Assembly (NCBI GenBank): GCA_037179385.1
Contig: CM074187.1
Span: 44,984,879 to 45,048,878 of the forward strand
Direction: 5' to 3'
Source of the DNA: Holothuria scabra
Taxonomy: Eukaryota; Echinodermata; Holothuroidea; Aspidochirotida; Holothuriidae
DNA length: 64,000 bases
Shown: one piece after another, positions 39,201 through 51,200 of the stretch
Numbering within the stretch: position 1 is the first letter of the stretch
Layout: each line of letters starts with the position of its first letter
Made by a program: the position numbers and the translations under genes
Notes under the pieces: model-generated
Database searches by the model: none
What the model was told of the DNA's origin: nothing
What the model saw: the letters and a program-made list of their open reading frames with translations, nothing else

Positions 39201-42200
39201 GAACTGTTTGTTTTCTCCCAAACACGCCCCGGTTTGAGATCAGCATCCCAACATCTCTTGGCTGAACCGAAAACTTCGAGGTCCTGGGGTGACAGATCTT
39301 TCTCTGCTGCTGCTCCTCACCTTTGGAACAAGCTTCCCGAACATATTCGTTTTAGTTCAACTTTACAGACATTTAAATCTAGACTTAAAACTCATTTGAT
39401 GGACATTGCTTTTTCTTAAGAATTTATTTTTTTGTGTTTTGTTTTGTATCTCTAAGAGCCCTGCATGCACCATGAGCACTTTTTGCGGATATGTGCGCAT
39501 TATAAATTTCCATTATTATTAACCTTGTAATCGCGATATCTTGAGTTAGGAATGACCGACACTTTTCACATTTGGTATATGGTAGCATATCCCCATTAAT
39601 TTCCCCATTGACTTACACACTAAATCCAAAAAGTAAACTAAAAGCTTGTGGAAGTTTTCACCAGGGTCAAGCTACCCCTCATGTGAAAGCTGACAACAAG
39701 TTGGCCATTCATGGCACTTTCAATTTACCATATCATGACCGTGAAGATTTTTTGCTATTTCACCTCAAATTTCAAACCACCTTTTCGCAGCCTTGTTTTT
39801 CACTAAAATCTTGGTACGACTCTGCCAGCTTCTAAGGCCCATAATTTCCACAAAATTGCTTCAATTGAGCCAATTTTTTCACAAATGGTACTTAATTTAA
39901 TATACTTTCCAAAACAATTACAGAAAACCCCAGCTCATTCCATAACATATCAAAAAAGTGCTCCTTTTAGGGACTCTATCTGAGGGCGAACAAATGGACG
40001 CATTAATACACCTTGTAATTGAGATATGCTCTCATATAGATTTGCCATGTTGAGAGGAAGGACCCTATTGTTTTTGGTGGAGGTCAAAGGTCATTTGAGG
40101 TCACCAGAGATCAAAGAGGGTCCGAAACCTTGTAACAGGAATGGTAGCAGTCCTTGAAAACCTTGCAAAGTCCTTGAAATTTTGTGAGTCTTGAAAAGTC
40201 CTTAAAATGTCCTGAAATTTAAAAATGAGGTCATGAAGTTCTGAAAATCACCTTTAAATGAAGTTTTGGAGTGTATAATTTGTCTGTGTATGTTTTATTT
40301 CTTAGAAGATTTCATAATAATAACCGTAATTTTGATCAATCAGGTTTGCTGAAATCTTTGCTGTGTTTGCTTGGGGCACGGGTATCATTGTGGCAGGCAT
40401 AACCAGCTTCTTCCATCGGAAGTACAGCCTATCATATTGTTAGTCCCTGCTTTGTGCGCATAACCATTTGGCAAATGTTAACCTTAGGTCCTTAATGTTA
40501 CAAGATTACAGACAGAACGTAATCCATGTACTGCAATATTGTATTGCGCAGTGCTCGTACATAACATGTCAACTGATATGATAACTTTCAAATTTGCATG
40601 ATCTGATTGCAGGAAATCCATACAACTCTGAATTAATTGGGGGGAATTAAATGCCTGCATGAGCTGTAACTCATCCCAACATAAACGAAATTCATGTCAA
40701 CTTAGTTGAAAAGAAAACACATTAAAATCCCAGCGACTGGAATATTGGGCCTCCAGTGTCTTTGTTAAGCTTGGCCAATAGTGCTAGCTGCCGCATTTGG
40801 TATGGGTTCGGTAAGACTAGTATGTTGTGCAATAAAAACTGAGGCCGAACGTACATATACGGTACTAGGTTCAAACAGCATGGGATTGATCGTTTGATGT
40901 TTAAGTTTTCCTCTATAACCTGGTAGTATTACTTGGAATTGATTTAGAAGTGTATTCAAGGTGTTTTCCTTGCTGTCTCGCAGAAAGCGCCATGTAATTT
41001 CCTGTACAAACTATTCTGCACAAAACATATAGTATGAGTATCAAGCTGCAGTGTTTCGCTGTTTTTTCAAATCCACAAGCTTTGCATACATATCTGTGCA
41101 TGTTTTGTACACTTACTGTAACTTGTGAATTTCTGTGGTTATTTTCTTGCATAAATTAAGTCATTCCCAGCATTCCTTCTGTAAAGTTATTTACAGTATG
41201 ACCCCATTGCAAACGAAAACAGTAATGCACGTGGTCTCTTGCAGCAAACTTCTTGGCCCACGCATGCACAAGACTTACGTGCATGTCCGTTTTTACCGCC
41301 AAATAAGGCATCATATGCATAAGATCCATTGCAAAATTTCAATTGGCCCCTGCTTCGTGATTGGTTCAATCACGTTGATTCTAGGCAGCCAATCACAACT
41401 CGCGCCTTTGCCTATGTGATTTAGCGAGTGAAAATACTTGGAGACAAATTTTCCGGTTTAAAACCGGTAAAAAGATGTGGAAAGGAAAAGGACACTTTTT
41501 CGCAAACGAGGAACTGTTTATGTCCCTGCTGCGTCAGTTTCGCGCATAGCGTTAACTGCAAATGAGTAACTTGAGCTGGATACCGATCCAAATTGTATAA
41601 TCTGCATCACTCCGATCTCTGAAAAAAGAATAATACCCTCAACCCATCTAGTATCATTTTTGTATCTATGAATGACGAAATCTGGAAGGTTAACAATACG
41701 AATACGGGCGAGAATGTCACCAAGCTTTATTTTGTGTAATAGGTTCTAATAGGCACTGGCATCTGGGGGTGTGTTGGTTCTCAAGTTATAAGGGAATAGT
41801 TGTAGCTTTTAATTTGGCTTAGCAGTAACTAACATGCTATCTAAAAATCCTAAACCCCTACAAACTTACTTAAAATTTTGTGTTCAAACTGTTATTAGCG
41901 GCTGGAAATGGTTTCCCTTCCGAAAAAATATCGGAATTTGTGTACTAAATTTTCTGGTCCCAATATGAGCCTCTGAGCTCAGTACTAATGCCAAACTGAA
42001 TACAGTACACTGACCACATTTTGTAAAAGCCATCAGCCCGTTCCCGATGACATGCTTGTTGCAACACTGGACAAAGTAGCCATGCATTAAAATTTTTATC
42101 TTTCTGGCACAGAATCTCATCAGAAATTCCTGCCCCTGGGGACTGGGTGTCATGACATGGCCAATAGCTTTAGACAGGGGCAGGTTTTTCAATAGAAAAT

Positions 42201-45200
42201 TGCAATTCAGACCTTGGCATCTTTCATGCTACTAGGCATAGACCTTTCAGGTGGGGATAGGGGGACTGCACTCCTCTCAGAGCAGGGGAAGTGCTTATTT
42301 CAGGGCACTGACATTTACATGTATTTAAGGGCAAGGGGTAGCCTGTAGTAGTCAGTTCGGCCTGCAGCGGACCGTGTTGACATAGGCCGGGCAAAATAGG
42401 ACTTGAAAAATATTCAGTTCACGGCAAACAGGATCGGCCTCTTCCCATGGCCTATGCCTTTGTGAATTTTTTAAATGACGACACCCAATATGTTTTTTTT
42501 TTTTAAATATATCAACTTTTTTTACCTTCTATTTCCGCATTTTTAACCTTAGTTTCAGTTGAGCATAACTTTACTAAAGCTGGACCGACTTCCTTGGTTC
42601 AAGATCATTTGGTGTCTAATTATGACTGAATTCCATTCCATCAAAAGTCAGATACAAATCAACCCTTGAAACTCGTTTGAACTTGGTGCGGGTGTGGCAA
42701 AGATATACGGAAGGTCACTGCAAGCGCAACTCTGGATTCGATTTCCCGCATGGGGTGTGTATGAGAACATTTGACTACGGTAAGCCAAAGCTTCCCTGCC
42801 TGGAATACGAAGTCTTTCTCGAAAGACTATCTTCAATTGGCGCGGAGCGTATACGAAATTTTGAAAAATCGCAACCCCTCAGACCCGCAGAACCCGATGA
42901 CATTTCAAAAGTTTCCCAAATTTTGTTTTCCTTTTAGACAAAATATTTCAAAAAGAACTTTGAAAGTAGAAAAATTGGAATTTTATGAAAGACAGGTCAC
43001 AAAAATAGCAACATAGCTGCCGGTGTCTCTTATTGATGTGGTGTCACACAAATGGTAAATATCTGATTTTGTTATGTCCAGGGCTCAGAAAAGTGTAGTG
43101 AGAACTAGTGCACTTTATGTTGCATAATGTGGTGAGCAAAGCGCGCCGGAAATTTCGCTGTTTTTTGAGATTTGGAAAATTAAAAAAGGGGTTTCTGACA
43201 AGGGAAGTGGGAGAGTGGAAGCATGCTTCCGCCTGTCATTTTTCACTGGGAGGGAGCTTTCTCCCCCAGCCCCCTGCTTCCTACTCCTATGCTTCAAAAA
43301 GTTTTTTTTTTCTTTTAACTTTTCAAAAGGTAGGCCTACCATTTCAAACCAATTGTGCTCAAAGGGTTCCAAATGGAATGTTTACCTATAAAATAAATGC
43401 AAAATCAAGCGATATGAATAAGTGCATGGCAGCTTCGAACCACTGGTTGTTGTGATTATATCTCTAGGAATCTTGGGCCCCTCTCCACCTGACAGAAGAT
43501 AATGTATTGATACAGTACAGCTCTCACCCCGGTCAGTATTTTCACATTTTGTAAACTTTACCCCACAATCGGTTCCCTAGCTATTTTCCTGGCAGAGATG
43601 CTGGCGATCAGTTCTACTACATAATGCTAAATTCCTCGCAGGAAATTTGAGATTGGTTCTTTGATGATATTCCATATAGTTTGAACTTAGACTTGGAGTG
43701 AACGGCCAAGGCTTCATGGAGTTTCAACGCTGGTTCAAAATTATGCAGGCATGCTCACTAGAAGAGATTATACTTAACAGCTTAAGGTACAGTCAAAGTT
43801 TTTGGCAGCCCAGCTGAAAATTCCATTTGGAACCCTTTTGGGTTAAACCCTTTGAACCCAAAGGGTTTCAAGTGATACCTTTTGTAAATATCCTTTTCAT
43901 TTAAAGGGCATTCCCTTTGGTAGATGATGGAAATTGGTCAAAACTCTTTTTTTATAAAATTAATAATAATTATAAAGTTACCCTTTTTATAAACCAAACC
44001 CTTTTGAAAACCCTTTACCATTTGGAAACTGTTGAAACCTTTTGGTTAATTTGGACAAAAGATCTCAATGGGAATTAAGTTCTGCTTGGCCGTAAGGCCT
44101 ATCCATTTAGGCCTATATCCTCTCAAGTCGGTAAGATATGGACTGAGTTTTACATGACGGCCCATATGGTCAGTTTCTAATTGGTTTATATCGAGCCGCC
44201 ACGGACTAGCTTTTCCAGTTGTGACTAACTGGCGTGTTTTTCCTACTCAGTTGCTTTATGCTGTGTTTTTTACAGTCTTCAGTATGACCAGGACAATACT
44301 CGAACTCCTGACCTCCCAACTGCAAGTCCAGACGAGGATCCGCACATTCAAAAAAAGGGGGGGACTGACCTAAGAGACAAGGGGTGAGAGGGAGCTGCAC
44401 TGGTAAGTTTCCATATGTTTTATTGTTGATGTGGCGAAAAAGGGAGGGCTGGGGCGTAAGCCCCTCACCCCATGTACCGGCGCCTGAAGTCGGATGCTTT
44501 AACCACATGACCATATGCCGTCCGTTATTTACTCTCTCATAACTCTGCTGCAGACCAGACTTGATTGAACAAAATCATGTGAATCATCTATTTGTATCCT
44601 TACTGACCGCATCTCTTCTCTCTGTTTCTTGTTTTTTCATGTCATGTGTGTTTATTTTCTTCCTCTTTTCTATTCCAAATTATTCTTGTTTTGTCCTATT
44701 TCATTTTCCTTCTTCGCTATCCTTTCTCGTTCCAGTTCCTGATTTATTCAACCTTTCCCTAGATGAAGGGAAAGTCTTCCTACTCCCCTCACCTCCCCCC
44801 CCCCCCCCCCCCGGTCAATTTATTGACATAAAAGTTTATCCCTATCAATTTCACTGACCAGGTTGCACTGTGCACTATGCTCTGCGCATATTGTACTGAT
44901 TTTGTTCGTGTAAGAAAATTCGTGGAACTAGTATATACAATGAATGTTGGCCACAAAAAGCCAACAATTCACCCTCAAATTTCTCTTCATAGGCCAACTC
45001 GTTCGCTTGTGGTAATTGATATGATGTTCAAAAGGTTAAAATTGACCTTCGTGGATAATTTTTATGCCGACCCTCAGATGTGTGTCACGAAAGTTAAAAA
45101 CGAAAGCACTTTTTCGTGTACGGTCCGCTGCATGCCTATACGGCCGGCCAGAAAAGCTAAGATTATCATGATTGCTTTACATGGGGTTCGTTAAAGCGGG

Positions 45201-48200
45201 AGAGTGGCTACAGTACATTAACACAAGTACAACCCAGTACAGTAAAAGAATGCAATGTTGCAACATGATTGGGGGATGAAAACTAGACAGAGCATGATGT
45301 TGGCCTTAGAACTGAATTATCAAAGGGCATGTGACATCGACTCTAAACAATTGTACAGTATTAGGGTTTCTCCACTTTTAGAGTGAAAATATTTCTCCTA
45401 CAAAAATGATATCTAGAACTATTCCCAATATTTTCCATCCTGAACTGGTTATGGTAATACGATATGCACATGGGCGTCCGCAGAAAAAAGTCAGGGGGGG
45501 GCAAAATTTCTAGGAGGGGGCAAAATCTCCAAGTCGCCATGAATTGACACAAAGCATGTGAAAATTTCAGCCCAAAATGCCTCCCAGATAGCCGGAAATG
45601 GCATTTCTAAGCCCTATTTTTTGCATAGAAACTTGGAAAACACGTTTTGTTCGGGTTCTTGCTTTGGTTTTTATACATTTTTTCAAATTTTTGATTTTGT
45701 CCAGGGGGGGGCAAGTGCCCCCCTTTGCCCATAACTGCAGACGCCCATGGATATGCACGAAGCAAGGGACACGTCCTAAAGTGACAAATACGTGACTTCC
45801 CTCTTTCCAATAATTGGTAATCAGTAATCGGCATCGGGCCGATTGTTAAATTAAGTAATTGGGTATTACCGATTATAGCATAATCAGTCGAACACTAGAC
45901 TGAGATGCCCTGCATGGCAGGCATTTGTTACTCCTACACCACGCTAGTACTTCGTATGTAGGCTTGTGTTTGCATCAGCTTGCCATGCAGATTACATGCG
46001 ATAAGGTACGTCTGGTACAAAACCAGCTATACAGTCTGAGGCTATTTTCATTTTATAAAATCAGAATTTTCCATTATTCATACTACTGTAGCAGGAGAGA
46101 AAAAAAATCAAAGGGACTCTTAATTGAAAGAATGCAAACAAAATATTTCAAAGGGAATTATAACAAAACGGAACATTATGTCATTTAGGCTCTGTCACAA
46201 ATTGGTCTTCCCGTGCAACCGGTGATCTGCTGGCCAAGCTGTATGCATTGTTATCTTTTTCAAAGTTGATGGATTTTGTATATGTTTACCTTTCAAGTAA
46301 ATGTTGATTCTTTCATGCATACAGTATTTGAAGATATCCCAGCATTTTACATTACATTAACCCTGCTTCCATTCTCAGTTTGATTGGTTGAACATTAAAG
46401 CAAATTACAGCTGATGCTTGAAAGTATGAGTTTAGATGCACATGCACTTGATTGATCTCAGTGAAATTTCTGAGTGAAAGTCCCTTTATATTGTACTTGA
46501 AAAGTTCTTGAAAAGTCCTTGAATTTTGAATCCACGAAGGGCTACGAACCCTGTGTAATGGCGATATCTTGAGTTAGGAATGACCGACACTTTTCATATT
46601 TGGTATATATATTTGCCATGTTGAGAGGAAGAACCCTATTGTTTTTGGTGGAGGTCAAAGGTCATTTGAGGTCACCAGTGGCAAAATTGCCAAAACACCG
46701 AAAATGACTTGTAAACATGATATCTCCAGGTAAGAGTGACCGATACTCTTCATATGTGGTGTAAAGATTTGTCATGTTGAGAGAAAGAAGCCTTGTGTTT
46801 TTCATAGAGGTCAAAGGTCATTTGAGGTCACCAGTGGTAAAATTTCCAAAATTCTGTGCCAAAAATGTAAAGAAATATCTATCAAACACTGTCAATTTGA
46901 AAGCAGGTAAGGTATTTGATGGCAAGGAATCACTTAGCATTTTGGCTCTCTGGTTTTACTACTCAAACTTTTGCCAGAATTTTGCCATTTTGAATGTGTA
47001 AAAATCCTGAATAAGAGGAGGACAACTGCTAACAATATGTCTTCCCTTTTTTTTTTGTTTCAGGTGTGGCCAATTTCTCAATATCATGTTCAAGAAATTA
47101 ACCAAAGTTCCATTCAGATGGTTGAAAGACACAGATCTGCCTGGCCTAATTCCAGAATGCTTCAACAGGTGAATATACTGTTACAATATTCAGGGTTTAC
47201 ACAAGATTTGGAAATACTGGAAACTCAGAGAAGATTAAAATTTTAATTTCCATGACAGAAAAAAATCAGGGAACTGGAAAATGAGCAATTTTTCAGCAGG
47301 CCCTGGAAAAGTGAGGGAATTGTAAGAAGTGGACTGAGCTGACTGTTTGTGAGCTACATTTTGTGGTGTTCAAGACATCAAACACTTTGTAGCCTTTAAA
47401 GGGGAAGTTAAAGCAAAAATCTAAATTTCATGTGTGAGAGAGGAACCAAATCTACACAGCGTGGTGAAAGTTCCATTCAAATCGGGCATGTATTTCTCGA
47501 GGTATCAGTAAAAGCAGTCAGCAGATTTGTGTTTCAAAGTGAGTTTGAGGGCAGCAGAGGTTATATCACTTCCTCACATTGACACATTGACAAGGAATGC
47601 TTTGTTTCCCTTTGTTTTATCGGACTGTTGTGTTGACCTTGAAGTCAATAGGAATAGTACCTCCCTGTGGGGATGCAAAGTTTGTGAAGTTTTCATGTCA
47701 ATCATGCAACCACATTTTAATAATATGGGATTGTTGAGGAGAAAATTGACTCAAAAGTTTAAAGAAAAACAAAAGACTGCACACTAATGTGGGGAAATGA
47801 TGTCATATGTGCTAGCTTCAAGTTCACTTTTTGTTGAAAATGAGAAACCTGTACATCGGATTTCAATGCAAATTTTGCTGAAATGCTTAGAATCAGCACC
47901 CCTCTAACATTCCAAATCCTGTTGTGACCTTAAACCCTTCTTTTAATTTGATCCAAAAGTGCACATGCAATGCCCATGTAACTGACATAGTACAACACCT
48001 GCTGGACAGTCAACATGATGTGATTGAAAACGATGTGACTGAAAGCAGCTGAATATTCATGAGTGCTAATAACTGCCTACGGAGAAAACAAATTGCATAT
48101 TTTACAGTCGCTTGATTAACTGAAACTGTTTTCAACTGTTTTTGTTTTAATACCCGTACTAACTCTTTTTTAAGACCGGCAGGGTGGCATATTAGTGCTT

Positions 48201-51200
48201 AAAAATTAAGGGATGAGATGCAACTGCTTTCCCTTAATAAGTGAAGCTGTTTAAAACTGTAAACCAGTCTTGCTATGAAGTTTCATTCAAAGAAATGAAT
48301 AGTTTGCAACTTTGCAGAAAGAGTGATGGTGAATGCTGTTTCAGAGTCCAGGGTACTTTAGACAGATATATATGCAATTGTCATACTTCTTTGTGTGAAC
48401 CAAGGTCTTTAAATTTAGTATTGCATCCTGAGCAACACAACTTTATTCTTCTATGTTAAAAGTGTCCACGTGATATTTATATTATGTCAAACATGTGAAG
48501 AATAATGGCAATACACTACATCCTCATTTTTAATTTAAAGGAAAAAGTTTTAGCTTAAAGTTAGCTTGACATGTCAACAACAAGACGAACGTCTAGATGA
48601 GTTGCAGTGCTGACAAACCAAGTCGTCTTATACTTTTAAGGTGATTTGACGACTGTTAGCTACTAAAAGCTTTTGGACTTTGGGCATGGATTCTACTACT
48701 GTAACAAAGAAGTATATTTGCCTTTTTAAACAGGATATTCAAGGAGGTTTCCCTTCATGGAAAACTTCATTTTCTGTACAATTCGTGCCAACTTGTGGTG
48801 GCGCTCTTCTTAGAATAATCATAATTCTCTCAGAGAGGTTGAATCCCACTCAATACCACAGAATGCACTCTAAAAACACTATGGTCAACTATGCACCCAC
48901 TCAAATGTATGGTCAAAAAGTGACCAATTAATGGTTAGATTTGACCATCAATTAGTAAATTTTGACCAAAGTTGGAGGTGAATAGTTTGACCATTGTTTA
49001 GGTCATTGCATAGTTAATTAAATCAATGGTCAATTTGAGGCAAAGAGATTAAATGAACGAACGATTTGGCTAAAAATTTACAGTTACGAAATATCTGGTA
49101 CCTGTTCAAAATATCATCCTGTAAGCCAACAACCTAAACCCTGTACAAACATGGGCCGTTTTTCCTTTAACTTGGTAGTATGATACCTAATGTGGAACAA
49201 TTGTGTTTTGATTTAGATCCGGAAGTGAAGGTCAAATGTCCCAGGTCAAAGGTTAAATTTAGTGAAATCACCTTTTCTACTATATTTCCAAAACGAAACA
49301 TCTTCCTGACATGAAAATTTACGCATAAAACGATTGCATCTAGACCTATCAAAGTATGTGGTTGTCATAGCAACAAAGGTCAAAGGTCTTGTGGTAAATG
49401 AAACAAACTTTGTTGGTAAAACAACATTTTTGTCTTTTAAACTCCTCCTAGTGGGCTGGACCTATTCTTTTCAAAAATTAATAGATGGGTAAACCCCAGA
49501 ATGACTCCTCTTCAGGCCGGCAATCCCTCGACATACTGCATGCCCTTCCCCCTTCAGACAAATCCTGCGTACACCACTGATGATGCATTTGTGGAGGTGT
49601 TAGAAATGACAAATTAAGTTGGGTAGTCTCACCTCAGGTTGCTGTGTTCTGTCTGTCAATACTGTTGAAACAATATGGCATCACAACGGAACCTCGTGTC
49701 CTCGCGAACGAATCTTGGCTGTTGCAAAAGCGGCACTATGGCTCCACTCGAAACTACAGTCCCAAGTAAAGTAATAAATTTCGAGCTGCCAGCTGCTGCC
49801 CAACGCACAAGACTGTCCGTGTTGGTGGAACAAATAGGGTTCTTTTTATGTGTTTTGAAACGGACACAAGTTGTTGATGAAATTAGCTCCAAGATTTCAA
49901 GTAGTTGACTTCTAATAAAATGGCCTAGTAAGCTAAGTAAAAATATCCACTATAGCTGTTTACAGCGAAGCCGTTGGCTTACTTCAGCGTCACTATGTTG
50001 TGGTGGTCATTAGAAGTTGAGCGTGCAAGAGCTGGAGTGCTTCTGGGGAGAGCATGCTGTCCAGCACGTGTTGGACTCTCCATTAACTCGGTGCAGCTGA
50101 TGGTGAGTGGTCAGTAGTCCTGACCTTGTAAGGCTGCTCTTGGTTGCTAATGTATATGTATGAATAAGTGTGTATGGTGCACTTAGAATGTTTGTCCGAA
50201 GTGCTACAATGCTTTGCTTCGTAATTTTTATCATAAATTCACTGGGTGGGTTTTAAGAAGTACTAAACTGCAACCCTTTTGCAAAATTTGTGCCATTGCA
50301 TGAATTGAAAATGCTAGGAACATGCTGTAATTTATACCAATGTAGTCAATTTCAGCCATTTCAAATTTGTTAGAAAATTATCTCTCAAAAAGCGACAAGT
50401 AAAAATTCAAAAGATTCTGAAGATACGAAGCTTGTCACAGCCTACCTGAATTTAGTCCGAAATTCAAAGTGCAGTACAATTGCAGAATATACTCTGCACC
50501 TGCATGGATCTATCAGTCTATCTTGGGCGATTCATTGAAGGGGGGGCTCCAGCCCACCTAAGCCTTCACCCCCTCCTCCAGTGTAGCAGCGCCACTGGGG
50601 CCATGTCTTGAAATCGTAAAAAAATGGTTCCGTAATATACTGCTTCAAATTGGTTATTATTGCCAGCCAGCATGAATATAATTTTTTTGCCAAAGTTGCC
50701 AGGCGGTGAGGAGCTGGGGGATTCATTTAGGGGGAAGGCTCCATCCTACCTAAGCCTACACCCCCTTCTCCCCCGTAACAACGTTATAGCTGCTATGTCT
50801 TAAAATCATGTGAAATAGCTCTGAACTATACTGATTCCAAAGCATCATCAAGTGAAAACATTGGCGACTGTTAGCTACTAATGGGGCAATTAATTGGGGG
50901 GGGGGGGCTCAGCTAACCTTAGCCTACACCCCCTTCTTCAACGTAGCAATGCCACTTGGGCCATGTCTTGAAATCGTAAAAAAATGGTTCCGTAATATAC
51001 TGCTTCAAATTGGTTATTATTGCCAGCCAGCATGAATATAATTTTTTTGCCAAAGTTGCCAGGCGGTGAGAGGAACTGGGCGATTCATTTAGGGGGAAGG
51101 CTCCATCCTACCTAAGCCTACACCCCCTTCTCCCCTGTAACAACGTTATAGCTGCTATGTCTTAAAATCATGTGAAATAGCTCTGTACTATACTGATTCC

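Larger units (their letters stand above)
36432..39520 (+). mobile_element. CR1/L2-like non-LTR retrotransposon, degraded
   Basis: A ~3.1-kb insertion into the H8 core unit: the repeat breaks after GACCGAAA and resumes AACCTTGTAATCG. The 3' end is CATTATTATT, a short microsatellite rather than a long poly-A, as in L2/CR1-type elements. ORF1 is absent, so it is 5' truncated. It holds endonuclease and RT remnants on the + strand. Confidence 0.8.
40136..46554. mobile_element. Unclassified 6.4-kb TIR-like insertion
   Basis: Inserted into the H8 core: flanks read CCTTGTAA and TGTAATGGCGATATC, sharing TGTAA (40131-40135, 46555-46559). The ends are CAGGAATGGTAGC and, inverted, CAGGGTTCGTAGC (10 of 13 match), with repeated AGTCCTTGAAAA words just inside both ends. 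It could be a degenerate hAT or similar element. It contains a nested SINE (44206-44527), a hAT MITE (45469-45749), a motif shared with the 22129 element (42830), and an AAACCCTTTGGG-rich palindromic patch (43826-44050). No transposase frame was recognised in it. Confidence 0.45.
36190..46955 (+). mobile_element. Helentron-like element, B type, exploded by nested insertions (H8)
   Basis: The 5' end GATTCCTTGCC..GGCAATGAATC forms a hairpin and is followed by a TG tract. Core units continue in four pieces: to 36431, 39521-39582, about 40016-40135 and 46555-46955. The 3' end has GGCAAGGAATCACTTAGC and CTGGTT at 46955. Between the pieces lie a CR1/L2-like LINE, a ~430-bp insertion and a 6.4-kb element. 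Each piece resumes at the matching point of the core unit. The original element was roughly 0.8 kb. Perfect DR1 sites are at 36389, 40081, 46652 and 46808. Confidence 0.65.

Noticed and set aside
45775..45900. TAATCGG-rich patch as a further hAT element
   Set aside because: It resembles the ends of the element at 21124, but no paired terminus or target duplication could be placed.
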